From assembly GCA_963705325.1 (NCBI GenBank), contig OY970069.1:4340001-4404000 (forward strand): a DNA stretch of 64,000 nt. The letters are read 5' to 3'. The stretch is from DATARH01 sp963705325 (GTDB lineage Bacteria; Pseudomonadota; Alphaproteobacteria; ATCC43930; CGMCC-115725). Of this stretch, positions 28,896-36,906 are shown piece by piece (the first letter of the stretch is position 1; every line of letters starts with the position of its first letter). A program made the translations under genes and the position numbers. The notes beneath the pieces are model-generated. The model did no database searches. It saw only the letters and a list, made by a program, of their open reading frames with translations, and was not told where the DNA came from.

Positions 28896-29945
28896 TTAGC
28901 TCACCGGCGCCCACAACACATTTTCGATGTGGGCGGCGCCGGTGCATAGCATCACCAGCCGGTCGAAGCCGAGAGCGATGCCTGCGCATTCAGGCAATCC
29001 GTGCTCGAGCGCGGCGAGGAAATCCTCGTCAATCGGGTAGGTTTCGCCATAGAGCACCTGTTTCCTCGCCTGGTCGGCGAGAAAACGGGCGCGCTGCTCT
29101 TGCGCATCGGTCAACTCGGAGAATGCATTAGCGAGTTCCAGCCCACAGACATAGAGCTCGAAACGCTCCGCGAGACGAGGATCGTCAGGTTTGCGCCGCG
29201 ATAGCGCCGCCATCGAGACCGGGTAATCGTAGAGGATGGTTGGCGCGCCGATGCCGAGCCGTGGCTCGATGCGGTCGAGGAAGATGCGGAAATAAAGGCT
29301 TTCCCAGTCGTCGCCCGGGTGCGGGGCGATGCCGATGCGCTCGGCCTCCCTTGCCAACAGAGCGAGATCGGGCCGCGCTGGGTCGGGTGCGGTGGCGAGG
29401 ATGTCGATGCCGGCGTGCCGCGCGAAGGCCTCGGCCACTGACAGGCGCTCGAACGGCAGGCGTGCGTCGGACGTCTTGTTGTTCCAGGAAAGCGCCGTCC
29501 CACTCGATGCCGGTTGCGCCGCCCGCAGCAGCTTCTCGCAATCCTCCAGCAAATCGCGGTAGGTCGCGCCGGCGCGGTACCACTCGATCATCGAAAATTC
29601 GGGATGATGCGTCGCGCCGCGCTCGCCGTCGCGGAATACCGGAGCGAGCTGCCAGATCCGCGTCATCCCTCCCGCGAGCAGCTTCTTCATCGCGAATTCC
29701 GGCGAGGTATGGAGGTAGCGCGGCCGCACCACCCCGTCGCGCGGATCATGCAACTCGGTCGCGAAAGCCTTGAGGTGCGGCTCCAGCCCAGGACTTACCT
29801 GCAGGGCGGGCGTCTGCACCTCGACAAAGCCTTCCGCGGCGAAAAACTCCCGCACCGCGGCGAGAATGCGGGCGCGCGCGAAGAGGTTTTCGCGCCGCGC
29901 CGCGAGCCGGTCGGGTCGCCACCACGGGGCCTCTTGGCCTGCCAT
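28896..29945 (-). CDS. epmA: EF-P lysine aminoacylase EpmA (PoxA/GenX)
   Basis: EpmA is a class II lysyl-tRNA-synthetase paralogue that attaches beta-lysine to a conserved lysine of EF-P. The 349-residue protein lacks the tRNA anticodon-binding domain. It contains RENLFARARILAAVREFF, EVQTPALQVSPGLEPHL, the motif 2 region RIWQLAPVFRDGE and HPEFSMIEWYRAG, and motif 3 GIALGFDRLVML. The start is 86 bp from efp and divergent, so both the modifier and its target are controlled from one interval. The beta-lysine-making partner EpmB is not in this window. Confidence 0.93.
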   Translation of the reverse strand: MAGQEAPWWRPDRLAARRENLFARARILAAVREFFAAEGFVEVQTPALQVSPGLEPHLKAFATELHDPRDGVVRPRYLHTSPEFAMKKLLAGGMTRIWQLAPVFRDGERGATHHPEFSMIEWYRAGATYRDLLEDCEKLLRAAQPASSGTALSWNNKTSDARLPFERLSVAEAFARHAGIDILATAPDPARPDLALLAREAERIGIAPHPGDDWESLYFRIFLDRIEPRLGIGAPTILYDYPVSMAALSRRKPDDPRLAERFELYVCGLELANAFSELTDAQEQRARFLADQARKQVLYGETYPIDEDFLAALEHGLPECAGIALGFDRLVMLCTGAAHIENVLWAPVS

Positions 29946-30031
29946 TGCACTTCCCCCTTCACCGCCAAACTGATAGGAAACCGACCAAACGCGGACCGCT
30001 GGTCCAACTCCCTTTGACGAGACCGAGTGCC

Positions 30032-30598
30032 ATGAAGATCAATGCCATCGATATCAAGCCGGGCAATGTGCTCGAACATCAGAACAAATTATGGGTCGTG
30101 CTCAAGCGCGATCTGGTGCAGCCCGGCAAGGGCGGCGCGTTCGCCCAGGTCGAGATGCGTGATCTGCGCGGCGGCTCGAAGCTCAGCGAGCGCTTCCGCA
30201 CTCAGGAAACCGTCGAGCGCGTGCGCCTCGACGAAAAGGACATGCAGTTCCTCTACATGGAGGGCGACATGGCGACCTTCATGGACAATGAGAGCTTCGA
30301 GCAGGTGCAGGTGCCGCGCGAGACGATCGGCGACCCGGCGGACTTCCTGACCGACGGCATGATGTGCCAGGTGACGCTCTACGAGGGCTTGCCGTTGTCG
30401 GTGCAATTGCCGCAGAGCGTAACCCTCGAAGTGGTCGAGGCCGACCCCGTGGTGCGCGGACAGACCGCGTCGTCGTCTTACAAGCCCGGCAAACTCGAAA
30501 ATGGCCGCCGGGTGATGATCCCGCCGCATATCGGCGCCGGGACCCGCATCGTCGTCAATACCGCCGACGGCAGCTACCTGGAGCGCGCCAAGGATTAG
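30032..30598 (+). CDS. efp: Translation elongation factor P
   Basis: EF-P rescues ribosomes stalled at consecutive prolines. The 188-residue protein has the KOW-like N-terminal domain with Lys33 in QPGKGGAF, the residue modified by EpmA in related systems, then two OB domains ending VMIPPHIGAGTRIVVNTADGSYLERAKD in parts. The divergent epmA gene supports a lysylated EF-P. Proline-rich proteins in this window (TolA, CpoB linker, the 31.5-kb lipoprotein-like gene) are the kind of client EF-P serves. Confidence 0.95.
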   Translation: MKINAIDIKPGNVLEHQNKLWVVLKRDLVQPGKGGAFAQVEMRDLRGGSKLSERFRTQETVERVRLDEKDMQFLYMEGDMATFMDNESFEQVQVPRETIGDPADFLTDGMMCQVTLYEGLPLSVQLPQSVTLEVVEADPVVRGQTASSSYKPGKLENGRRVMIPPHIGAGTRIVVNTADGSYLERAKD

Positions 30599-30626
30599 GG
30601 TGCCCGGCGAGCCTAGAAGGGTTTCA

Positions 30627-31439
30627 ATGGCGGTTCGCTCGCCGGTAATCAACGTGATGGCGGCGGCCGCGTTGAAGGCCGCGCGGGGGCTTATCCGCGA
30701 TTTCGGCGAGGTCGAACAACTTCAGGTCTCGGTCAAGGGGCCGGGCGATTTCGTCTCCGCCGCCGACCTCAAGGCGGAACGGACGCTGAAGGCCGAACTG
30801 AGCCGCGCGCGGCCCGGCTACGGCATGCTGTTCGAGGAGGAAGGCGCGATCGAAGGCAGCGACAAGCGGCATTGTTGGATCGTCGATCCGTTGGACGGCA
30901 CCACCAATTTTCTCCACGGCATCCCGCATTTCTGCATCTCGATTGCGCTGGAGCGCGACAACGAGATCGTTGCCGCCGTGGTCTACGAGCCGACCCGCGA
31001 CGAGCTCTACTGGGCCGAGAAAGGCGCCGGGGCCTACCTCAACGACCGCCGCCTGAGAGTTTCGGCGCGGCGTCAGCTGGGCAATGCGCTGATCGGGACC
31101 GGGATGCCGTTTCGCGACCGCGGCGATAAGGCGCTCTACTCGGCGATCCTCAATTCGGTTATGACTGCGACCAGCGGGGTGCGGCGATTTGGCGCCGCCG
31201 CGCTCGACCTTGCCTATCTTGCCGCGGGACGGCTCGACGGGTTCTGGGAATTCGGCCTCCAACCCTGGGACATCGCCGCCGGGATTCTATTGGTGCGCGA
31301 AGCCGGCGGCTATGTCAGTGACCTGTCCGGCGGACAGACGATGATGACTAGCGGCGATGTCCTCGCGGCAAACGACCACCTTCACTTGCCGCTGGCGGCG
31401 CTGATCCGAGAAGCGAGACGTTCGCCGGTCGACCGGTGA
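30627..31439 (+). CDS. suhB: Inositol monophosphatase family protein (SuhB-like)
   Basis: A 270-residue Mg-dependent, Li-sensitive-type phosphatase. Metal-binding motifs are present: EEEG near residue 70, WIVDPLDGTTNFLHGIPHF at about 86-104, and the C-terminal WEFGLQPWDIAAGILLVREAGG. SuhB dephosphorylates inositol monophosphates and in E. coli also aids rRNA antitermination. Start at ATG 30627 has AAGGG upstream; a GTG at 30600 is the alternative. It follows efp by 28 bp. Confidence 0.92.
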   Translation: MAVRSPVINVMAAAALKAARGLIRDFGEVEQLQVSVKGPGDFVSAADLKAERTLKAELSRARPGYGMLFEEEGAIEGSDKRHCWIVDPLDGTTNFLHGIPHFCISIALERDNEIVAAVVYEPTRDELYWAEKGAGAYLNDRRLRVSARRQLGNALIGTGMPFRDRGDKALYSAILNSVMTATSGVRRFGAAALDLAYLAAGRLDGFWEFGLQPWDIAAGILLVREAGGYVSDLSGGQTMMTSGDVLAANDHLHLPLAALIREARRSPVDR

Positions 31440-31512
31440 ATTTTGGTGTCTCCGAAGGGTGCATCGGTTAGGGTGCGGTGCCTCTCGACAGCATTGAGGA
31501 ATGGGAGTCGCG

Positions 31513-31884
31513 ATGGGGAATTCGCGCATCCCGGGCGGCAGAGCGATCGCGATCCTCGGCGCCATCGCAGCAGTGCTGGCGGTGAGCGGACCGGTGCGCG
31601 GGGCCGACCCCATCCCACTGATCCCGCCCGTGGCGACCCCGCCCTCCGCTGCTTCCGCTCCTCCGGTGGGGCCGGCGCACAAAGTCGCCGCTACGGTAAA
31701 GCACATGCCCGCGCCAACGCACTCCCAAACACGGCCGTTGATCCCGCCGGCGGCACTGCCCAATCAGTCGAGCCAATTGGCGCCGCCGCCGGCGCCGCGC
31801 GAGCCGCTGCCCATCGAAACCGAGTTGCTGCCGCTGGGCTCGCCGCCCGCTGCCTCAACTCCGCCAAAGTCGCCGGCGAGCTAG
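31513..31884 (+). CDS. Small exported proline-rich protein of unknown function
   Basis: About 123 residues. A signal peptide (GRAIAILGAIAAVLAVSGPVRGA) precedes a low-complexity mature part of about 90 residues, rich in Pro, Ala and Ser (PLIPPVATPPSAAS, LAPPPAPREPLP). There is no cysteine for lipidation. ATG 31513 has GGGAG 5 bp upstream; ATG 31501 is in frame. It ends 1 bp before the MotA-like gene and is probably co-translated with it. A periplasmic spacer or accessory of that membrane pair is possible. No family recognised. Confidence 0.65.
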   Translation: MGNSRIPGGRAIAILGAIAAVLAVSGPVRGADPIPLIPPVATPPSAASAPPVGPAHKVAATVKHMPAPTHSQTRPLIPPAALPNQSSQLAPPPAPREPLPIETELLPLGSPPAASTPPKSPAS

Positions 31885-31885
31885 A

Positions 31886-33040
31886 GTGATCAACCGATCC
31901 GGGCGCTTTCTTGTCCGTATGGCAGTGTTCGTACTGCTGGTGTGCGCGCTCGTCGGCGCGCTGTTCCGCCCCTTGAGCACAGCGTTCTTGGGCAACCCTG
32001 GGGTCAATGGCCTCATCGTCGGCATCTTGCTCTGTGGGATTGTCTACATCTTTCGCCAGGTGCTGCTCCTCAACCCGGAGATTGCCTGGATCGAGGATTT
32101 TCGCGAGCGTCTCGCCAACCGCGATCTCACCGCACCGAGCGGCCCGGCACCGCGTCTTCTGGCGCCAATGGCGCGAATGCTGACCACGCGGCAAGGCGGC
32201 CGGGTCAGTCTCTCGGCGACCTCGCTGCAGACGCTGCTCGACGGCATCTCGTCGCGGCTCGACGAGACCCGCGAGACCTCACGCTATTTGATTGGCGTCT
32301 TGGTGTTCCTCGGCCTCCTCGGCACATTCTACGGCTTACTCGAGACGGTGCGCTCGGTGGGCGAGGTAATCGGCGGGCTCAACGTCTCGAGCAACGACCT
32401 GTCTCGCGCCTTCGCCGATTTGAAAACCGCGCTGGGATCACCGCTGCACGGCATGTCGACCGCCTTCAGCGCCTCGCTGTTCGGCCTCGCCGGCAGCCTC
32501 GTTCTCGGTTTTCTCGACCTCCAGGCCGGCCAGGCGCAGAACCGCTTCTACAACGATCTCGAAGAATGGCTGTCAACATATACGCGGCTATCCTCGGGCG
32601 GGTTCGGCGATGGCGGCGATGGCTCGGTGCCGGCCTATATCCAGGCGCTTCTGGAGCAAACCGCCGACAGCCTCGAAAACCTGCAGCGCATTCTGGCGCG
32701 CAGCGAGGAAAGCCGGATCGGGGCGAATAGCGCGTTGCCGGGGCTAATTGACCGGCTCGGCACCCTTTCCGAGCACATGAAGGCCGGGCAAATGCTCATG
32801 GTGCGGCTGGCCGAGAACCAGATGGAACTCAAGCCGTCGCTGGCCCGCCTCGCGACAATCGCAGAGAATTCGACCGGGCAGGACGACGTGGTCCGTACGC
32901 ATCTGCGCAACATCGAGGCTTACATGGCCAGGATGAGCGAGGACATCGTCGAGGGCCGAGCGCAGAGCGTCTCGGAACTGCGCGGCGAAATCCGCCTCCT
33001 CGCGCGCACCATCGCCGCGCTCACCGACGAAAAGCGGTAA
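31886..33040 (+). CDS. MotA/TolQ/ExbB-like inner-membrane protein
   Basis: A 384-residue protein from a GTG start. Membrane helices lie at about residues 10-30 and 40-62, then after a cytoplasmic segment at 130-153 (YLIGVLVFLGLLGTFYGLLETV in part) and 190-212 (SLFGLAGSLVLGFLDLQ). The GLLGTFYGLLETV motif is the MotA/ExbB proton-channel signature. A helical C-terminal cytoplasmic tail of about 150 residues follows. The next gene encodes an OmpA/MotB-like partner. This resembles the MotA-like plus OmpA-like pairs widespread in alphaproteobacteria. It is probably a proton-driven stator-like complex acting on the envelope; it is not flagellar by context. Confidence 0.8.
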   Translation: MINRSGRFLVRMAVFVLLVCALVGALFRPLSTAFLGNPGVNGLIVGILLCGIVYIFRQVLLLNPEIAWIEDFRERLANRDLTAPSGPAPRLLAPMARMLTTRQGGRVSLSATSLQTLLDGISSRLDETRETSRYLIGVLVFLGLLGTFYGLLETVRSVGEVIGGLNVSSNDLSRAFADLKTALGSPLHGMSTAFSASLFGLAGSLVLGFLDLQAGQAQNRFYNDLEEWLSTYTRLSSGGFGDGGDGSVPAYIQALLEQTADSLENLQRILARSEESRIGANSALPGLIDRLGTLSEHMKAGQMLMVRLAENQMELKPSLARLATIAENSTGQDDVVRTHLRNIEAYMARMSEDIVEGRAQSVSELRGEIRLLARTIAALTDEKR

Positions 33041-33053
33041 CCGCTAGACCGCC

Positions 33054-34070
33054 ATGGCATTGAGCCGCATCCGCGCGCGCCGCTCCAGCATCGACATCTG
33101 GCCAGGATTTGTCGATGCATTAGCACAGCTATTAATGGTCATCATATTTATTTTATTAGTGTTTACTGTCGGGCAGTTCTACCTCTCTGACGCGCTGTCA
33201 GGCCGCGATCAGGCGCTGAAGGAGCTGCAGCAGAAGATCAGCGCGCTCGCCGACGAGCTCGCGCTTGAGAAACAGACCAGCGAGACGCTGCGCGGCAACG
33301 CCGCCACCCTGGCAGCCCAGCTGAAGGCAGCGCAAGACGAGCGCGACGCGCTCAACGCCAAGCTCAGCGCCGCCGGGCAATTGAGCGATCAGGCCAAGGA
33401 CTTGCAGAACAAACTCGCCGTCGAGCAGCAGACGAGCCAGGCGGCGCGAGCGCAGGTCGAACTCTTGAGCGCGCAGATCGCCGCGCTTAAGGACCAGCTC
33501 GCCAAGGTGGCCGCCGCGCTCGATGTCTCAAACAGCACGATCAAGGACCAGCAAAGCCAGATTGTCGAGCTGGGCAAGAAGTTGAACCTCGCGCTTGCCA
33601 CCAAGGTTGAGGAGTTGGCCCGATACCGCTCGGAATTCTTCGGCAAGCTCAAGGAAATTCTGGGTGACCGGCCTGACATCCGGGTTGTCGGCGACCGCTT
33701 CGTGTTCCAGGCCGAGGTGCTGTTTGCGCCCGGCAAGGCCGACTTGACGCCAGGCGCGAAACAGCAGCTCGCTCCGGTGTTTGCCGCGCTCCAGCAAATC
33801 GCCTTGCAAATCCCGCCCGATCTCAACTGGGTGTTGCAGATCGACGGCCACACGGACCACCGGCCGATCCATAGCGACGACTTTCCTTCCAACTGGGAAT
33901 TGTCGACCGCTCGGGCGATCTCCGTGGTGCACTATGCGATCGAGCAGGGTATTCCGCCCAACCGGCTAGCCGCGACGGGCTATGCCGACAACCAGCCGAT
34001 CGACACCGGCAATACCGAGGACGCCTATCAGCACAATCGCCGCATCGAGCTGAGGCTCACGCAGCGTTGA
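33054..34070 (+). CDS. MotB/OmpA-like peptidoglycan-binding membrane protein
   Basis: A 338-residue partner of the MotA-like protein. A single membrane helix lies near residues 21-40, followed by a coiled coil of about 140 residues with Gln/Ala/Lys heptads, and a C-terminal OmpA domain with VLFAPGKADLTPGA, LQIDGHTDHRPI and LSTARAISVVHYAIEQG. The aspartate in GFVDALAQLL is placed like the proton-carrying Asp of MotB/ExbD/TolR. The codons of the membrane helix are unusually AT-rich (see findings). The likely role is anchoring a proton-driven complex to peptidoglycan. Confidence 0.85.
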   Translation: MALSRIRARRSSIDIWPGFVDALAQLLMVIIFILLVFTVGQFYLSDALSGRDQALKELQQKISALADELALEKQTSETLRGNAATLAAQLKAAQDERDALNAKLSAAGQLSDQAKDLQNKLAVEQQTSQAARAQVELLSAQIAALKDQLAKVAAALDVSNSTIKDQQSQIVELGKKLNLALATKVEELARYRSEFFGKLKEILGDRPDIRVVGDRFVFQAEVLFAPGKADLTPGAKQQLAPVFAALQQIALQIPPDLNWVLQIDGHTDHRPIHSDDFPSNWELSTARAISVVHYAIEQGIPPNRLAATGYADNQPIDTGNTEDAYQHNRRIELRLTQR

Positions 34071-34246
34071 GGGTGCCGCCGTCGCTCCGCGACAAATTTG
34101 GCGAGGCAAAATTGCAAGGCTGCGGTAAGATATCCGCAAGGCTAATAGGGCGGCGCGCCTTGATGGCACGTTGCCTTTTGTTGTCAGAGGCTTAAGAGCC
34201 AATTTGTTTGTGACCAGGCGAGTGCCGAAGACCGAGAGGGAAGCAT

Positions 34247-35344
34247 ATGGCGCAAGTCGCGCTTCGTAACATCGTCAAGACCTTCGACAAGACCCCTGCC
34301 GTGCAGGGGATCGACCTCGATATCGCCGATCGCGAATTCATCGTGCTGGTCGGTCCCTCGGGCTGCGGCAAAAGCACCACGCTCAGAATGATCGCCGGGC
34401 TTGAAGAAGCCACCTCGGGCGAGATCTATATCGGCGACCAACTGGTCAACGATGTGCCGCCGAAGGATCGCGACATCGCGATGGTGTTCCAGAACTACGC
34501 GCTCTACCCGCACATGACGGTGTACGAGAATATGTCGTTCGGCCTCAGGCTGAAGAAGTTCCCCAAGCAGGAGATCAAGGAGCGGGTCGAGGCGGCGGCG
34601 CAGATCCTCGATATCACCAATTTGCTCGAGCGCCGGCCGAAGGCGCTCTCCGGCGGGCAGCGGCAGCGTGTGGCCATGGGGCGCGCCATTGTCCGCAACC
34701 CCAAGGTGTTCCTCTTCGACGAGCCGCTGTCGAATCTCGACGCCAAGCTCCGCGTGCAGATGCGCACCGAGATCAAGAAGGTGCACCAGAAGGTCACCAC
34801 GACCACGATCTACGTCACCCACGACCAGGTCGAAGCGATGACCCTCGCCGACCGGGTCGTGGTGATGAATTTCGGTCGCATCGAGCAGATCGGCCCGCCC
34901 AACGAGCTCTATCATAACCCGAAGACCCGGTTTGTCGCCGGGTTTATCGGTTCGCCGGCGATGAACTTTGTGCCGGCGCGCGTCGTCAATAGCGGCCAAA
35001 ACCTGAGCGTCCGCCTCAGTGAGAAGTTGACCCTGCCGCTGCCGGAGTCCCGTGCCGCGCGGTACAAGCCCTATGTCGACAAGGAGGTGATCTTCGGGCT
35101 GCGGCCGGAGGACATCATCGAAACTCGCAGCGAATTGCCACCCGGTAATGTGCCATTCGAGGTTGAGCTCGACGTGGTCGAGCCGATGGGCATGGAGACG
35201 ATGGTTTATTTCATCGTCGATGGCGTCGAGATTTGTGGCCGCGTCAATCCGGCGGCGGCCAAGAATGCCGGGGAAACGATGAAGCTCGTCGCCGACCTCA
35301 ACCACATGCATTTGATCGACCCGGCAACCGACCAGATCATCTAA
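34247..35344 (+). CDS. UgpC/MsmK-type sugar ABC transporter ATP-binding protein
   Basis: A 365-residue ABC ATPase of the carbohydrate uptake CUT1 type. It has Walker A GPSGCGKSTT (about residue 38), the Q-loop FQNYALYPHMTVYENM, signature LSGGQRQRVAMGRA, Walker B VFLFDEPLSNLDAKLR and the H-loop THDQVEAM, then a C-terminal TOBE/MalK-like regulatory domain (FGLRPEDI). The best fit is the sn-glycerol-3-phosphate or multi-sugar class. No permease or binding-protein gene is adjacent, so it may serve permeases encoded elsewhere, as MsmK does in other bacteria. Confidence 0.9.
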   Translation: MAQVALRNIVKTFDKTPAVQGIDLDIADREFIVLVGPSGCGKSTTLRMIAGLEEATSGEIYIGDQLVNDVPPKDRDIAMVFQNYALYPHMTVYENMSFGLRLKKFPKQEIKERVEAAAQILDITNLLERRPKALSGGQRQRVAMGRAIVRNPKVFLFDEPLSNLDAKLRVQMRTEIKKVHQKVTTTTIYVTHDQVEAMTLADRVVVMNFGRIEQIGPPNELYHNPKTRFVAGFIGSPAMNFVPARVVNSGQNLSVRLSEKLTLPLPESRAARYKPYVDKEVIFGLRPEDIIETRSELPPGNVPFEVELDVVEPMGMETMVYFIVDGVEICGRVNPAAAKNAGETMKLVADLNHMHLIDPATDQII

Positions 35345-35362
35345 GCCGCTCGCTGGTTTCTC

Positions 35363-36136
35363 ATGAGCGTCGCCGGCAAGACCATCGCGATCACCGGCGC
35401 GGCGCGTGGCCTCGGCCAGGAATTCGCCCGCCATCTCGCCGCTCTCGGCGCCGCCATCGTCGCTGGCGACGTCAATGATTGCGCGGCGACGATCGAGCAG
35501 GTGAAGAGCGCGGGCGGCCAGGGCATCTCCGTCCACCTCGACGTCACCGATCCGGACTCGGCACGCGCCATGGTAGAGGCCGGAGTAGAAGCGTTTGGCC
35601 GGCTCGACGGTCTCGTCAACAACGCCGCGCTCTATGGCGCCCTGCATGGCGGCCGCTTCGATACCATCGCCGAGGCCGAGTGGGACGCGTGCATGGCGGT
35701 CAACGTCAAGGGCATCTGGAATTGCTGCAAGGCGGCGGTGCCGGCGATGCGTGAGTCGATCTCAAAGGGGGCGGGCGGCGGCAGCATCGTCAACATTGCC
35801 TCGCTCGCGGCGACCTATGGCATGCCCTATGGGCTGCATTACACCGCTTCGAAGGCCGCGGTGATCGGCATCACCCGTGGGCTGGCGCGTGAGCTCGGCC
35901 GCGACAACATCCGGGTCAACGCGCTGGCGCCGAGCGCGGTATTGACCGAGGGGACAAACGAGTTCTTCGGCGACAAGCTCGACCGGGCGCTGCAGGCGGT
36001 GAAGGCTCAACAAACCATCCAGCGCAATCTCGTGCCGGCCGATCTGGCCGGCACGATGGCGTGGCTGCTCTCCGACGACAGCGGCTTCATCACCGGCCAG
36101 ACCATCGCCATCGACGGCGGGACGGTGATGCTGTGA
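35363..36136 (+). CDS. Short-chain dehydrogenase/reductase (first of a tandem pair)
   Basis: A 257-residue classical SDR. It has TGAARGLGQEFA (cofactor loop), an acidic residue after the second strand (GDVND) pointing to NAD(H), NNAALYG, active-site Ser in VNIASLAATYG, and the catalytic YTASKAA. The C terminus reads TGQTIAIDGGTVML. It begins 18 bp after the ABC ATPase gene and overlaps the next SDR by 4 bp. Its substrate is unknown; the context suggests a sugar or polyol oxidation step. Confidence 0.88.
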   Translation: MSVAGKTIAITGAARGLGQEFARHLAALGAAIVAGDVNDCAATIEQVKSAGGQGISVHLDVTDPDSARAMVEAGVEAFGRLDGLVNNAALYGALHGGRFDTIAEAEWDACMAVNVKGIWNCCKAAVPAMRESISKGAGGGSIVNIASLAATYGMPYGLHYTASKAAVIGITRGLARELGRDNIRVNALAPSAVLTEGTNEFFGDKLDRALQAVKAQQTIQRNLVPADLAGTMAWLLSDDSGFITGQTIAIDGGTVML

Positions 36137-36900
36137 CGCCGAGCATGAGCCTCAATGGCAAGGCGGCGCTGATCAGCGGCGCTGGCGGCGGTATCTGCCG
36201 GGCGATCGCGGTCGCCTTCGCCGAAGCCGGCGCCTCGATCGCCTGCGCCGACATCGACGCCGCAAGCGCGGAAATAACCGCCGGGCTGGTACGCGCGGCC
36301 GGCGGCAAGGCAGTCGCCCTGACTTGCAATGTCGCCGACGAGGCCGCGGTACGCGCGGTCACCACGGCCGCGCACGACGCGTTCGGCCGGCTCGACATCC
36401 TGGTCAGCGGCGCGGCGCCGCACGACCCCGGCGGTCCGGTCACAGAAACCCCGCTCGCGGAATGGCAGGTGGTGGTCGACATCAACCTGACCGGCGCGTT
36501 CCTCCTGTCGAAGGCGGCGCTGCCCTACATGATCGCGGGCGGCGGCGGGTCGATCATCTTCATCGCCTCGCAGCTGGGCCGGGTCGGCAGCGCCGGCCGT
36601 GCCGCCTATTGCGCGACCAAGGGGGCGTTGATCCAGCTCGCCAAGGTCATCGCTATCGACCATGCCGACCAGAACGTGCGTTGCAATGCGCTGTCGCCGG
36701 GCGCGGTTGAAACCCAGCGGACCCTGCGCCGCTACAACTCATTCGAGATCGCCAACAAGACGCTAGGGGCGAAACATCTGACCAAGCGGCTCGGCAAACC
36801 AGAGGAACTGGCACAGGCGGCAGTATTCCTCGCCAGCGACGCGGCGAGCTTTGTCACCGGTAGCGACCTGTTGGTCGACGGCGGCTACACCGCTATTTAG
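36133..36900 (+). CDS. Short-chain dehydrogenase/reductase (second of a tandem pair)
   Basis: A 255-residue SDR from a GTG overlapping the stop of the first SDR (GTGA), which implies coupling; ATG 36145 is the alternative start. The cofactor loop is SGAGGGICRAIA, followed by CADIDAA (NAD-type). The NAG-type motif is altered to VSGAAPHD. Serine in FIASQLG and YCATKGAL form the active site, and the end is TGSDLLVDGGYTAI. The pair may catalyse sequential oxidations, but no substrate can be assigned. It converges with the phosphatase-like gene 6 bp away. Confidence 0.87.
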   Translation: MTPSMSLNGKAALISGAGGGICRAIAVAFAEAGASIACADIDAASAEITAGLVRAAGGKAVALTCNVADEAAVRAVTTAAHDAFGRLDILVSGAAPHDPGGPVTETPLAEWQVVVDINLTGAFLLSKAALPYMIAGGGGSIIFIASQLGRVGSAGRAAYCATKGALIQLAKVIAIDHADQNVRCNALSPGAVETQRTLRRYNSFEIANKTLGAKHLTKRLGKPEELAQAAVFLASDAASFVTGSDLLVDGGYTAI

Positions 36901-36906
36901 ATCGCC

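Noticed and set aside
31513..34070. Zorya-type antiphage system (ZorA/ZorB)
   Set aside because: ZorA and ZorB are also MotA-like and OmpA-like, but no ZorC, ZorD or ZorE gene follows, and the neighbours are housekeeping genes. The pair fits the common chromosomal alphaproteobacterial type.
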